From contig DBGEOK010000109.1 in assembly GCA_048370855.1 (NCBI GenBank), forward strand, positions 1 to 64,000: a stretch of DNA of 64,000 nucleotides, given 5' to 3'. Within the stretch, counting starts at the first letter, position 1, and every line of letters begins with the position of its first letter. Below, in pieces: positions 16,564 to 23,739 of this stretch. The notes below the pieces were generated by a model that worked only from the letters and a program-made list of their open reading frames with translations, ran no database searches and was not told where the DNA came from. The stretch is from Limiplasma sp048370855. GTDB lineage: Bacteria > Bacillota > Clostridia > Christensenellales > Aristaeellaceae. The position numbers were made by a program, and so were the translations under genes.

Positions 16564-17445
16564 ATGACCATCCGCCACTTGCGTATTTTTTCGGCTGTCT
16601 GCGAAAATGGTACGACCGTCGCGGCTTCCAAGAGCCTTCTGATTTCGCAATCCTCGGTCAGCACGGCCATTTCCGAAATGGAGCGCTATTACGGCGTCAG
16701 GCTGTTTGACCGCATAGGCAAACGGCTGCATTTGACCGATTCGGGCAGGAGGCTCCGCCAGTACGCGCTCCATTTGGTGGCGCTGTTTGACCAGATGGAA
16801 CGCGAGGTGCGGGATTTTGAAACGACGGGAACGCTGCGGGTGGGCAGCAGCATCACCATTGGCAAGGAGCTGCTGCCTTCGCTCCTGACGAGCCTGAAGA
16901 AGGCCCATCCGGGGCTGAGGGCCGAGGTGAGGATCAACAACTCGGATTATGTGGAAAAGGCAATCGTAGATAATGAAATTGACCTGGGCTTTGTGGAGGG
17001 TCCTACGCGAAGCGAAGCGGTTGTCAGAGAGGACTTTTGCCGCGACCGGCTGGTCTTTCTCTGCGCCCCCGGCCACCCCTTCGCGGGCCGGCGTGATGTG
17101 ACCGCGGAGGAGCTGGCGCGGGAGGATATTCTATGCCGCGAGAAGGGCAGCGCCGGGCGTGACCTGACCGAAGGGCTGCTGACGGCCAAGGGCGTCGAAA
17201 TCCGTCCGCTGTGGCAGAGCGTCAGCACGCAGGCCATCGTCAGCGGCGTGCACGCGGGGCTGGGCGTGGCGGTGCTGCCCGGGCTGCTGGTGCGCGAGGC
17301 CTTGGAGCGCGGCGAGATCGCCGGCTTTGAGGTGGGCGGGGTCACGCTGGAACGGGGGTTCGCCGTCATTCATCACCGGAACAAATACCTGACGCGGGGC
17401 ATGCGCACGCTGATGGACCTTTGCCGGGAGCAAGCCTCGGAGTAA
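16564..17445 (+). CDS. LysR-family transcriptional regulator
   Basis: 293 residues. The winged helix-turn-helix spans residues 1-60 (HLRIFSAVCENGTTVAASKSL, SQSSVSTAISEMERYYG, FDRIGKRLHLT), followed by a two-lobed effector domain (LRVGSSITIGKELLP, IDLGFVEGP, GLGVAVLPGLLV). The segment SSITIG and the overall length resemble CysB/CbbR-like regulators of anion or sulfur metabolism. ATG 16564 follows GGAGG. Divergent from the chromate transporter pair, its likely target. Confidence 0.9.
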   Translation: MTIRHLRIFSAVCENGTTVAASKSLLISQSSVSTAISEMERYYGVRLFDRIGKRLHLTDSGRRLRQYALHLVALFDQMEREVRDFETTGTLRVGSSITIGKELLPSLLTSLKKAHPGLRAEVRINNSDYVEKAIVDNEIDLGFVEGPTRSEAVVREDFCRDRLVFLCAPGHPFAGRRDVTAEELAREDILCREKGSAGRDLTEGLLTAKGVEIRPLWQSVSTQAIVSGVHAGLGVAVLPGLLVREALERGEIAGFEVGGVTLERGFAVIHHRNKYLTRGMRTLMDLCREQASE

Positions 17446-17490
17446 CCAAAGGCCGCCCTGCTTTTTCACGGCGTTTTGCAGAAAAAACCG

Positions 17491-17519
17491 TTGACAAAAG
17501 ACGCGGATGGTGCTATCAT
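17491..17519 (+). promoter_or_regulatory. Aromatic amino acid operon promoter
   Basis: Consensus TTGACA (17491-17496) and TATCAT (17514-17519) with 17-bp spacing, giving a leader of about 200 nt before the first enzyme gene. Confidence 0.85.
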
Positions 17520-17554
17520 CCCAACCAAGCAAACAACGCGAGGAGGACGGGCCT

Positions 17555-17650
17555 GTGACTGGAAGACAACGGAACCTGCGCGCGGCCTATTCCTTTTATT
17601 TTAGCTTTACGTTTACGCGTAAGGCTCTTTTGCGTTGTGCTGTGGAGTAA
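17555..17650 (+). CDS. Phe/Tyr-rich leader peptide of the aromatic operon attenuator
   Basis: A 31-residue open frame beginning at GTG 17555, 8 nt after AGGAGG. Residues 12-20 read YSFYFSFTF: four Phe and two Tyr in nine. The Phe codons overlap the 5' arm of a hairpin, AGCTTTACG (17603-17611) with CGTAAGGCT (17618-17626). A terminator follows 20 nt after the stop. This is the architecture of pheA/trp-type ribosome-mediated attenuation: stalling at Phe/Tyr codons when these amino acids are scarce would free the downstream RNA to avoid the terminator. Confidence 0.85.
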   Translation: MTGRQRNLRAAYSFYFSFTFTRKALLRCAVE

Positions 17651-17670
17651 GGCTGGTTAGGATGCGACCA

Positions 17671-17701
17671 CCCTCGCGGCTCAATGCCGCGGGGGTTTTT
17701 T
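17671..17701 (+). terminator. Attenuator terminator of the aromatic operon
   Basis: CCCTCGCGGC (17671-17680) pairs with GCCGCGGGGG (17686-17695) around TCAAT, followed by six T. It ends 23 nt before the DAHP synthase start, so it must be bypassed for expression. A competing stem GGcTGGT/ACCACC (17651-17672, one bulge) overlaps its 5' arm and is a candidate antiterminator. Confidence 0.88.
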
Positions 17702-17724
17702 CGTGAAGTAAAGGAGGCGGCGGC

Positions 17725-18750
17725 ATGATTGTCATTCTGAAAAAGAACCCGGATGAGAAGCAGCTCAACAACCTGATGGCTTGGCTGAAAAGCCTGAACA
17801 TCACCATTCATCCCTCCGAGGGCGAAATGCACACGATTCTCGGCCTGGTGGGAGACACGTCGGTCGTGGATATCGACCTTCTGCGCGCGCTGGATATCGT
17901 GGAGGATGTGAAGCGCGTTCAGGAACCCTACAAGAACGCGAACCGGAAGTTTCACGAGGAGGATACGGTGATTGCCGTGGGCGGGACGCGGATGGGCGGC
18001 GGGGCGTTCAGCGTTATCGCCGGCCCGTGCAGCATTGAAAGCGAGGAGCAGGTCTGCTTGATCGCAACAGCCGTTAAGGCGGCGGGCGCCACGATGCTGC
18101 GCGGCGGCGCGTTTAAGCCGCGTACCTCGCCATATGCGTTCCAGGGGCTGCGGGGGCACGGGCTGGAGCTGCTGCTGGAGGCAAAGCGGCTGACCGGCCT
18201 GCCCGTGGTGACGGAGATTATGGATCTGTCGCAGTTGAGCCTTTTTGACGAGGTGGACGTGATCCAGGTGGGCGCGCGGAACATGCAGAACTTCGAGATG
18301 CTCAAAGAGCTGGGGCACAGCGGCAAGCCGATCCTGCTCAAGCGCGGCCTGGCCAACACGCTGCAGGAGCTTTTGATGAGCGCCGAATACATCATGGCCG
18401 GCGGAAACAACCAGGTCATCCTGTGCGAGCGGGGTATCCGCACGTTTGAAACGGCGACGCGAAACACCCTGGACCTTGCCGCCGTGCCAATGCTGAAAAA
18501 AATGAGCCACCTGCCTGTGATTGTGGATCCCAGCCACGCGACGGGAATCGCCGCGCTGGTTAAGCCGATGGCCCTCGCGGCGACGGTCGCGGGCGCGGAC
18601 GGCCTGATGATCGAGGTGCACAACGACCCGAAGCGCGCCCTGTGCGACGGGGCGCAGTCCCTGACGCCCGAAGCCTTTCTGGACGTGATGGACGGCGTGC
18701 GCGCCGTCCTGCCCCACGCCTATCATCCATCCAGGGAGGCGCGCGTATGA
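17725..18750 (+). CDS. aroF: 3-deoxy-7-phosphoheptulonate (DAHP) synthase, type I-beta with regulatory domain
   Basis: 341 residues. Condenses phosphoenolpyruvate and erythrose 4-phosphate, the first step to chorismate. Residues 1 to about 70 are a ferredoxin-like domain like that of the Thermotoga enzyme, which gives Phe/Tyr feedback inhibition; the barrel follows with GPCSIESEEQ, FKPRTSPYAFQG, VGARNMQN, LLKRGLANT and VDPSHATG. ATG 17725 with AAAGGAGG. First structural gene behind the Phe/Tyr attenuator; its stop overlaps tyrA (ATGA). Enzyme inhibition and attenuation would thus answer to the same amino acids. Confidence 0.93.
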   Translation: MIVILKKNPDEKQLNNLMAWLKSLNITIHPSEGEMHTILGLVGDTSVVDIDLLRALDIVEDVKRVQEPYKNANRKFHEEDTVIAVGGTRMGGGAFSVIAGPCSIESEEQVCLIATAVKAAGATMLRGGAFKPRTSPYAFQGLRGHGLELLLEAKRLTGLPVVTEIMDLSQLSLFDEVDVIQVGARNMQNFEMLKELGHSGKPILLKRGLANTLQELLMSAEYIMAGGNNQVILCERGIRTFETATRNTLDLAAVPMLKKMSHLPVIVDPSHATGIAALVKPMALAATVAGADGLMIEVHNDPKRALCDGAQSLTPEAFLDVMDGVRAVLPHAYHPSREARV

Positions 18751-19595
18751 ATATTGCCGTCATTGGCCTGGGCCTGATCGGCGGCTCCATCGCCAAATGC
18801 GTGAAGCGGCTGACGCCGCATACGGTGCTCGGCTGCGATGCCAGCGAGCAGGTGCTTTACAAGGCCAGGCTGTTGGACGCCATCGACGGTGAGCTGACGG
18901 AGGAACGGCTGTCGATTTGCGATATGGTCATCGTGGCGACGTGGCCCAGAACGGCGGTCGACTATGTGGCCGCCCACGCGGAAAGGTTTAAAAAGGGCGC
19001 GACGGTGATCGACGTATGCGGCGTCAAAGCCGCCGTGTGCGAGCCGCTGTGGGAGCTCGCGCGGGAACACGGCTTTCTGTTTGTCGGCGGGCATCCAATG
19101 GCGGGCATCGAGTATTCCGGCTTCGACCACGCCACGGCGACCATGTTTGAGCACGCGTCGATGATCCTGACGCCGCCGCGCGGCGCCGATATCCAGACGC
19201 TGGATTTTCTCAAGCGTTTCTGGCGCGGACTGGGCTTCGGGCGCGTGGTCATCACCACGCCGGAAAAGCACGACCGGGTTATCGCCTATACGTCGCAGCT
19301 TGCGCACGTGGTATCCAGCGCCTACGTGTTAAGCCCGGCGGCTATGGAGCACCATGGGTTTTCCGCGGGCAGCTTCAAGGATATGACCAGGGTGGCCCGG
19401 CTGAACGAGGCCATGTGGACGGAGCTGTTTTTTCTCAATCGGGAGCCGCTGCTTCAGGAGCTGGATACGCTTATGGAAAACCTGGCCCGCTACCGGGAGG
19501 CGCTCGCGTCGGGGAAAGAGGACGCCATGCGCGCGCTTTTGAAGGCGGGCCGGGAGCGCAAGGAAGCGGCGGACAGAACGGAGGATGAGCCATGA
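18747..19595 (+). CDS. tyrA: Prephenate dehydrogenase TyrA
   Basis: 282 residues. Oxidative decarboxylation of prephenate to 4-hydroxyphenylpyruvate for tyrosine. The N-terminal Rossmann motif is GLGLIGGSIA; GGHPMAGIEYSGF and the catalytic-His region (TSQLAHVVSSAYV) follow. No C-terminal ACT domain, so regulation is left to the operon and to DAHP synthase. Start ATG 18747 overlaps the DAHP synthase stop by 4 nt, and its own stop overlaps aroB by 4 nt. Confidence 0.93.
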   Translation: MNIAVIGLGLIGGSIAKCVKRLTPHTVLGCDASEQVLYKARLLDAIDGELTEERLSICDMVIVATWPRTAVDYVAAHAERFKKGATVIDVCGVKAAVCEPLWELAREHGFLFVGGHPMAGIEYSGFDHATATMFEHASMILTPPRGADIQTLDFLKRFWRGLGFGRVVITTPEKHDRVIAYTSQLAHVVSSAYVLSPAAMEHHGFSAGSFKDMTRVARLNEAMWTELFFLNREPLLQELDTLMENLARYREALASGKEDAMRALLKAGRERKEAADRTEDEP

Positions 19596-20653
19596 GAACG
19601 GTGCAGGTAAACGCCGCAAGGCCCTATGAGGTGCGGATTGAACGCGGGCTGCTGGCGCGGGCGGGCCGGGAGCTGCTGGCCGCGCTGGGCGGGCCATGCG
19701 CGGTCGCCGTGCTGACGGACGACACCGTAAACGCGATTTATGGGGCCGCGCTGCAAGCCTCTCTGGAGCGCAGCGGCTTTCGCGTCGCCCGCTACGCCAT
19801 CCCTCATGGAGAGGCGTACAAAACCCTGGATACCTGGGCGGGGATGCTCCGGTTTTTGGCCGATAGCCGCTTGACGCGCACTGATTGCGTGGTTGCCCTG
19901 GGAGGCGGCGTGGCGGGCGATATGGCCGGCTTTGCGGCGGCGAGCTACCTGCGCGGCGTGGCCCTTGCGCAGATTCCAACCACGCTGCTGGCCATGGTGG
20001 ACAGCAGCGTAGGCGGCAAAACCGGGGTCAACCTGCCCACGGGCAAAAATTTGGCGGGCGCGTTCTGGCAGCCGCGCGTGGTGCTGTGCGACCCGGATAC
20101 CCTCGCCACCCTTCCGGAGGATACGCTCGCGGACGGCGTGGCGGAAGCGGTCAAGTACGGCATGCTGGGGGATATAGGATTGTTCGAGCTGCTTGCCGGC
20201 CGGGACTGGCGGAGCGAGACGGAGCGGGTCATTGGGACTTGCGTGGCGGCAAAGGCGCGCCTGGTGGAGGCGGACGAGCGGGACACAGCGAGCCGGCAGC
20301 TACTGAACCTGGGCCATACCTTCGGCCACGCCATTGAAAAATGCAGCGCGCTGACGCTGTCCCATGGGCGCGCGGTGGCCGTGGGTATGGTGTATGCGAC
20401 GCGCCTTGCGGTGCGCCTTGGGCTTTGCGAAAACGAGACGCTCGGCAAGTTGACCGGGGCGCTAAAGCAAAACCGCCTGCCCACGTCGGCTCCCTATGGG
20501 CCGGAGGAGCTTTGCGCGGCCGCCCTTTCGGATAAAAAGAGGGCGGGCGACGTACTCGCCCTTGTGCTTCCCAGGGAAATCGGCCGGTGCGAGCTGTATC
20601 CCGCGGAGGTTGAAAGGCTGCCGGAGCTGTTTCGCATGGCGGTTGAACAGTGA
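19592..20653 (+). CDS. aroB: 3-dehydroquinate synthase AroB
   Basis: 353 residues. Converts DAHP to 3-dehydroquinate using NAD and a divalent metal. Seen: GGGVAGDMAGFAAASYLRG, the metal/substrate segment PTTLLAMVDSSVGGKTGVN, EAVKYGMLGD, and the metal His in NLGHTFGHAIE and LSHGRAVAVGM. Translationally coupled to tyrA by an ATGA overlap. Confidence 0.94.
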   Translation: MRTVQVNAARPYEVRIERGLLARAGRELLAALGGPCAVAVLTDDTVNAIYGAALQASLERSGFRVARYAIPHGEAYKTLDTWAGMLRFLADSRLTRTDCVVALGGGVAGDMAGFAAASYLRGVALAQIPTTLLAMVDSSVGGKTGVNLPTGKNLAGAFWQPRVVLCDPDTLATLPEDTLADGVAEAVKYGMLGDIGLFELLAGRDWRSETERVIGTCVAAKARLVEADERDTASRQLLNLGHTFGHAIEKCSALTLSHGRAVAVGMVYATRLAVRLGLCENETLGKLTGALKQNRLPTSAPYGPEELCAAALSDKKRAGDVLALVLPREIGRCELYPAEVERLPELFRMAVEQ

Positions 20654-20726
20654 AGGAGCTTTTGAACGTGACAGGGGCGTTCCCCATAGGGAAGCGTCCG
20701 CAAAAGATGGAAAGAAGGCTGAAGGG

Positions 20727-21866
20727 ATGGAACTTCAAGAACTGCGCAATGAAATCAACCGGATTGACGAGCGGCTCGTCAAGGCGTTCGACGCGCGGAT
20801 GCGCTGTTCGCTGGCCATTGCCAAGTGCAAAAAGGAGAACGGACTGCCGGTCTTAGACCCGGGGCGGGAGCGCGAGGTGCTCAACCGTCAGGCGGCCGCG
20901 GTGCCGGAGGATATGGCGATGTACGTGAAGCTGCTTTATCATACGATCTTTGACATCAGCAGAAGCTACCAGCAGCGCTATATGACCCGCCCGACCGAGC
21001 TGACGAACCGCATCGCCCGCGCCATTGAGGAAACGCCGAAGATGTTCCCAAAGCGCGCGGTGGTGGCGTGCCAGGGCGTTGAGGGGGCGTACAGCCAGCA
21101 GGCGTGCGATAAGCTGTTCGCCTTGCCCAGCATCATGTATTTCAAGCGGTTCGAGGGCGTTTTTCAGGCAATCGACAGCGGTTTGTGCGAATACGGCGTG
21201 CTGCCGATTGAAAACAGCTCCAACGGTTCTGTGACGGAGGTATACGACCTGATGCGCAAGTACCGCTTTTCCATCGTGCGCAGCGTGCGGCATAAGATCG
21301 ACCATCGCCTGCTTGCCAGGCCCGGCGTGCGGCTGGAGGATGTGCGGGAGGTCGTTAGCCACGAGCAGGCCATCGGCCAGTGCAGTGAGTTTTTGAAAAG
21401 CCTGAAGGACGTAAAGGTGACGGTATGCGAAAATACGGCCGCGGCTTCCCAAATGGTAAGCCAGAGCGGACGCGCGGACCTCGCGGCGATCTCCTCTCCG
21501 GGATGCGCGGCGCTGTACGGCCTCGAGGTGCTCAAAGCCGAGGTTTCCAACAGCGACAGCAACTTCACGCGCTTCATTTGCATCTCTAAGTCGCTGGAAA
21601 TATACCCCGGCGCGGATAAGATCAGCCTGATGCTCAACGTTCAGCACAGGCCGGGCGCGCTGTACAGCATGATCGCTAAATTTTCGGCGCTGGGGCTTAA
21701 CCTGACTAAGCTGGAAAGCCGCCCCATCGCGGGGACGGACTTTGAGTTCATGTTTTATTTTGACCTGGACGCCTCTGTTTACGACGAGGCGGCGCTGCAA
21801 CTGTTGAGCGAGCTGGACGAGGGCCCGGAAACGTTTACGTACCTCGGCAGCTATAGCGAAATTTGA
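20727..21866 (+). CDS. pheA: Bifunctional chorismate mutase / prephenate dehydratase PheA
   Basis: 379 residues with the P-protein layout: AroQ-type chorismate mutase (about 1-88, LQELRNEINRIDERLVKAF, KCKKENGLPVLDPGRE), prephenate dehydratase (about 108-290, GVEGAYSQQAC, LPIENSSNGSVTEVYDL, SDSNFTRFICI) and a C-terminal ACT domain (ISLMLNVQHRPGALYSMI, ESRPIAGTDFEFMFYFD), the ESRP motif binding Phe. ATG 20727 is preceded by GAAGG; open frame upstream of it overlaps aroB and is not used. Makes phenylpyruvate. Confidence 0.94.
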   Translation: MELQELRNEINRIDERLVKAFDARMRCSLAIAKCKKENGLPVLDPGREREVLNRQAAAVPEDMAMYVKLLYHTIFDISRSYQQRYMTRPTELTNRIARAIEETPKMFPKRAVVACQGVEGAYSQQACDKLFALPSIMYFKRFEGVFQAIDSGLCEYGVLPIENSSNGSVTEVYDLMRKYRFSIVRSVRHKIDHRLLARPGVRLEDVREVVSHEQAIGQCSEFLKSLKDVKVTVCENTAAASQMVSQSGRADLAAISSPGCAALYGLEVLKAEVSNSDSNFTRFICISKSLEIYPGADKISLMLNVQHRPGALYSMIAKFSALGLNLTKLESRPIAGTDFEFMFYFDLDASVYDEAALQLLSELDEGPETFTYLGSYSEI

Positions 21867-21874
21867 GGCGCGGC

Positions 21875-23122
21875 ATGAAACGGTACGGCTTGATTGGGGA
21901 AAGGCTGGGCCACAGCTATTCCCAGACGCTTCACGGCCTTTTGGGGGAATATGATTACGCGCTTTGGCCCCTGAAGGAAAACGAGCTGGAGGGTTTTCTG
22001 AAAGCCCGCGAGTTTGACGGGCTGAACGTGACCATCCCCTACAAGAGGGCGGTGATACCTTATTTGGACGAGCTGGGGGAGGCCGCCCGGCGGATTGGCT
22101 GCGTCAACACGGTGGTAAAACGCGGGGACGGCTCGCTGTTTGGCGATAATACCGACGCCTATGGCTTTGCGGAAATGGCGCGCCGCGCCGGCATAGCGTT
22201 TGGCGGACAAAAGACGCTGGTGCTGGGCGGCGGCGGCACAAGCCTGACGGCATGCGAGGTCATCCGGGAGGCTGGAGGCAAGCCAGTGGTCATCTCCCGC
22301 AAAGGCCCGGAGACCTATGAGCGCCTGGAGCGGCACGCGGACGCGGCGTTTTTGGTAAACACGACGCCCGTGGGCATGTACCCTGAACCCGCGGCGGCGG
22401 CGGTCGACCTGTCCCGCTTGCCCGGGCTGCGCGGGGTGCTGGACGTGATCTATAACCCCCTGCGGACGCGCCTGATTCAGCAGGCGGAGGCGCTGGGCAT
22501 CCCCTGCGCGGGCGGGCTTTCCATGCTGACCTTTCAGGCGGTACGGGCCTGCGAGCTCTTTACGGGCAGACCCGTCGGCCGGGAGCGGGCGGCGCATGCC
22601 GAAGCCGCGCTTCGCCGGTCGGTCACCAACGTCGTGCTGGTCGGCATGCCCGGCAGCGGGAAGAGCGCCGTTGGCAAGCTGCTGGCGGAGCGCCTCGGAT
22701 TGCCCCTGAAGGATTTTGACGCGGAAATAGAACGCGAGGCCGGCCTGCGCATCCCCGCGATATTTGAGCGGGAGGGAGAAGCGGGCTTCCGCGCGCGGGA
22801 GGCGGCGATGGCCGCGCGCTATGGCCGGGAGGGGGGCCGTGTGCTGGCGACGGGCGGCGGCGCCGTCAAAAGCAAGGCGAACCGCGAAAACCTGCGGCTG
22901 AATGGGTTTGTGGTTCATCTCACGCGCGGCCTTGACCGGCTTTGCACGGAGGGCAGGCCGCTGTCCGGCGGCGACGGCGCGCTGTCCCGGCTCTGGGCTG
23001 AACGAGCGCCGCTGTATGATGCCTGCGCGGATTGTACGATTGCGAACGAGAGTACGCCCGGCGATTGCGCCAGGGCGATCGAGGAGGCCTACCATGAAGC
23101 TCTATGTTGTCAACGGTCCTAA
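21875..23122 (+). CDS. aroE/aroK: Shikimate dehydrogenase - shikimate kinase fusion (AroE-AroK)
   Basis: 415 residues joining two consecutive pathway enzymes. Residues 1 to about 245 are AroE: GERLGHSYSQTLH, FDGLNVTIPYK (catalytic Lys), FGDNTDAYGF (catalytic Asp), VLGGGGTS, GGLSMLTFQA. Residues from about 250 are AroK: P-loop GMPGSGKSAVGK, FDAEIE, FERE-GEAGFRARE, ATGGGAV, and an arginine-containing lid. ATG 21875 is 8 nt after the pheA stop; a TTG at 21863 is possible. Separate proteins are the rule, so the fusion is notable. Its 3' end overlaps aroQ by 29 nt. Confidence 0.93.
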   Translation: MKRYGLIGERLGHSYSQTLHGLLGEYDYALWPLKENELEGFLKAREFDGLNVTIPYKRAVIPYLDELGEAARRIGCVNTVVKRGDGSLFGDNTDAYGFAEMARRAGIAFGGQKTLVLGGGGTSLTACEVIREAGGKPVVISRKGPETYERLERHADAAFLVNTTPVGMYPEPAAAAVDLSRLPGLRGVLDVIYNPLRTRLIQQAEALGIPCAGGLSMLTFQAVRACELFTGRPVGRERAAHAEAALRRSVTNVVLVGMPGSGKSAVGKLLAERLGLPLKDFDAEIEREAGLRIPAIFEREGEAGFRAREAAMAARYGREGGRVLATGGGAVKSKANRENLRLNGFVVHLTRGLDRLCTEGRPLSGGDGALSRLWAERAPLYDACADCTIANESTPGDCARAIEEAYHEALCCQRS

Positions 23123-23537
23123 CCTGAACCTCCTTGGCGTCCGGGAGCCGGCGATCTATGGGGCGCAGACCTACGAGCAGCTCGTCGCGTATGTGAAGGA
23201 TGTCTGCGAACGGGAGGGCGTTGAGGTCGAATGCTTTCAGAGCAACCATGAGGGCGGGCTGGTGGATATCATCCAAAGCGCGTACGGCAGGGCGGACGGC
23301 ATTGTGATTAACCCCGCGGCTTATACGCACACCAGCGTCGCCATTTTGGACGCGCTGAAGGCGGTGGCCTTGCCCGCCGTGGAGGTGCACCTGAGCGACA
23401 TAAACGCGCGCGAGACTTTTCGGCAGGTCAGCTATCCGGCGATGGCATGCGTGGCGCAGATTGCGGGATTGGGCTTTGAAGGGTATGAAAAGGCCGTTCT
23501 TCTGCTGAAGGAACGGGCGGGAAAGGCGGCGGACTGA
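23094..23537 (+). CDS. aroQ: 3-dehydroquinate dehydratase, type II
   Basis: 147 residues, the standard type II length. Dehydrates 3-dehydroquinate to 3-dehydroshikimate. VNGPNLNLLGVREPAIYG with the catalytic Tyr, QSNHEGGLVDIIQ, GIVINPAAYTHTSVAI and EVHLSDINARETFR (catalytic His) are all present. The AGGAGG site lies inside the end of the aroE-aroK gene and the start overlaps it. Last gene of the operon; aroA and aroC are not in the window. Confidence 0.94.
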   Translation: MKLYVVNGPNLNLLGVREPAIYGAQTYEQLVAYVKDVCEREGVEVECFQSNHEGGLVDIIQSAYGRADGIVINPAAYTHTSVAILDALKAVALPAVEVHLSDINARETFRQVSYPAMACVAQIAGLGFEGYEKAVLLLKERAGKAAD

Positions 23538-23550
23538 CCGGCGGCCTCGG

Positions 23551-23601
23551 GCGGGGGAAACCGGCGCGCGGCCAATACGCTTTCTCCCCCTCCGTTTTTT
23601 T
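23551..23601 (+). terminator. Probable terminator of the aromatic operon
   Basis: GCGGGGGAAA (23551-23560) can pair with TTTCTCCCCC (23581-23590) with a bulge, followed by TCCG and seven T. Located just after aroQ. Confidence 0.5.
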
Positions 23602-23739
23602 CTGGTTCCGCAGGCATGAACGGAGGATGAACGCTTCATGAATAAATGGCTTGCCGGCAGGAAAAGCTTTTTTGAAATCGAATAGCATTCATAGGCCGGG
23701 ATAAAAGCCCCGGCGTACAGGAGAGAAGGAGGCTGCCCC

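Noticed and set aside
17659..17672. T-box-like sequence AGGATGCGACCACC ahead of DAHP synthase
   Set aside because: It matches 11 of 14 T-box positions, but the UGGN that pairs with the tRNA end is UGCG, the leader of about 145 nt is too short for stem I, and no specifier loop is apparent. The leader peptide explains the region better.
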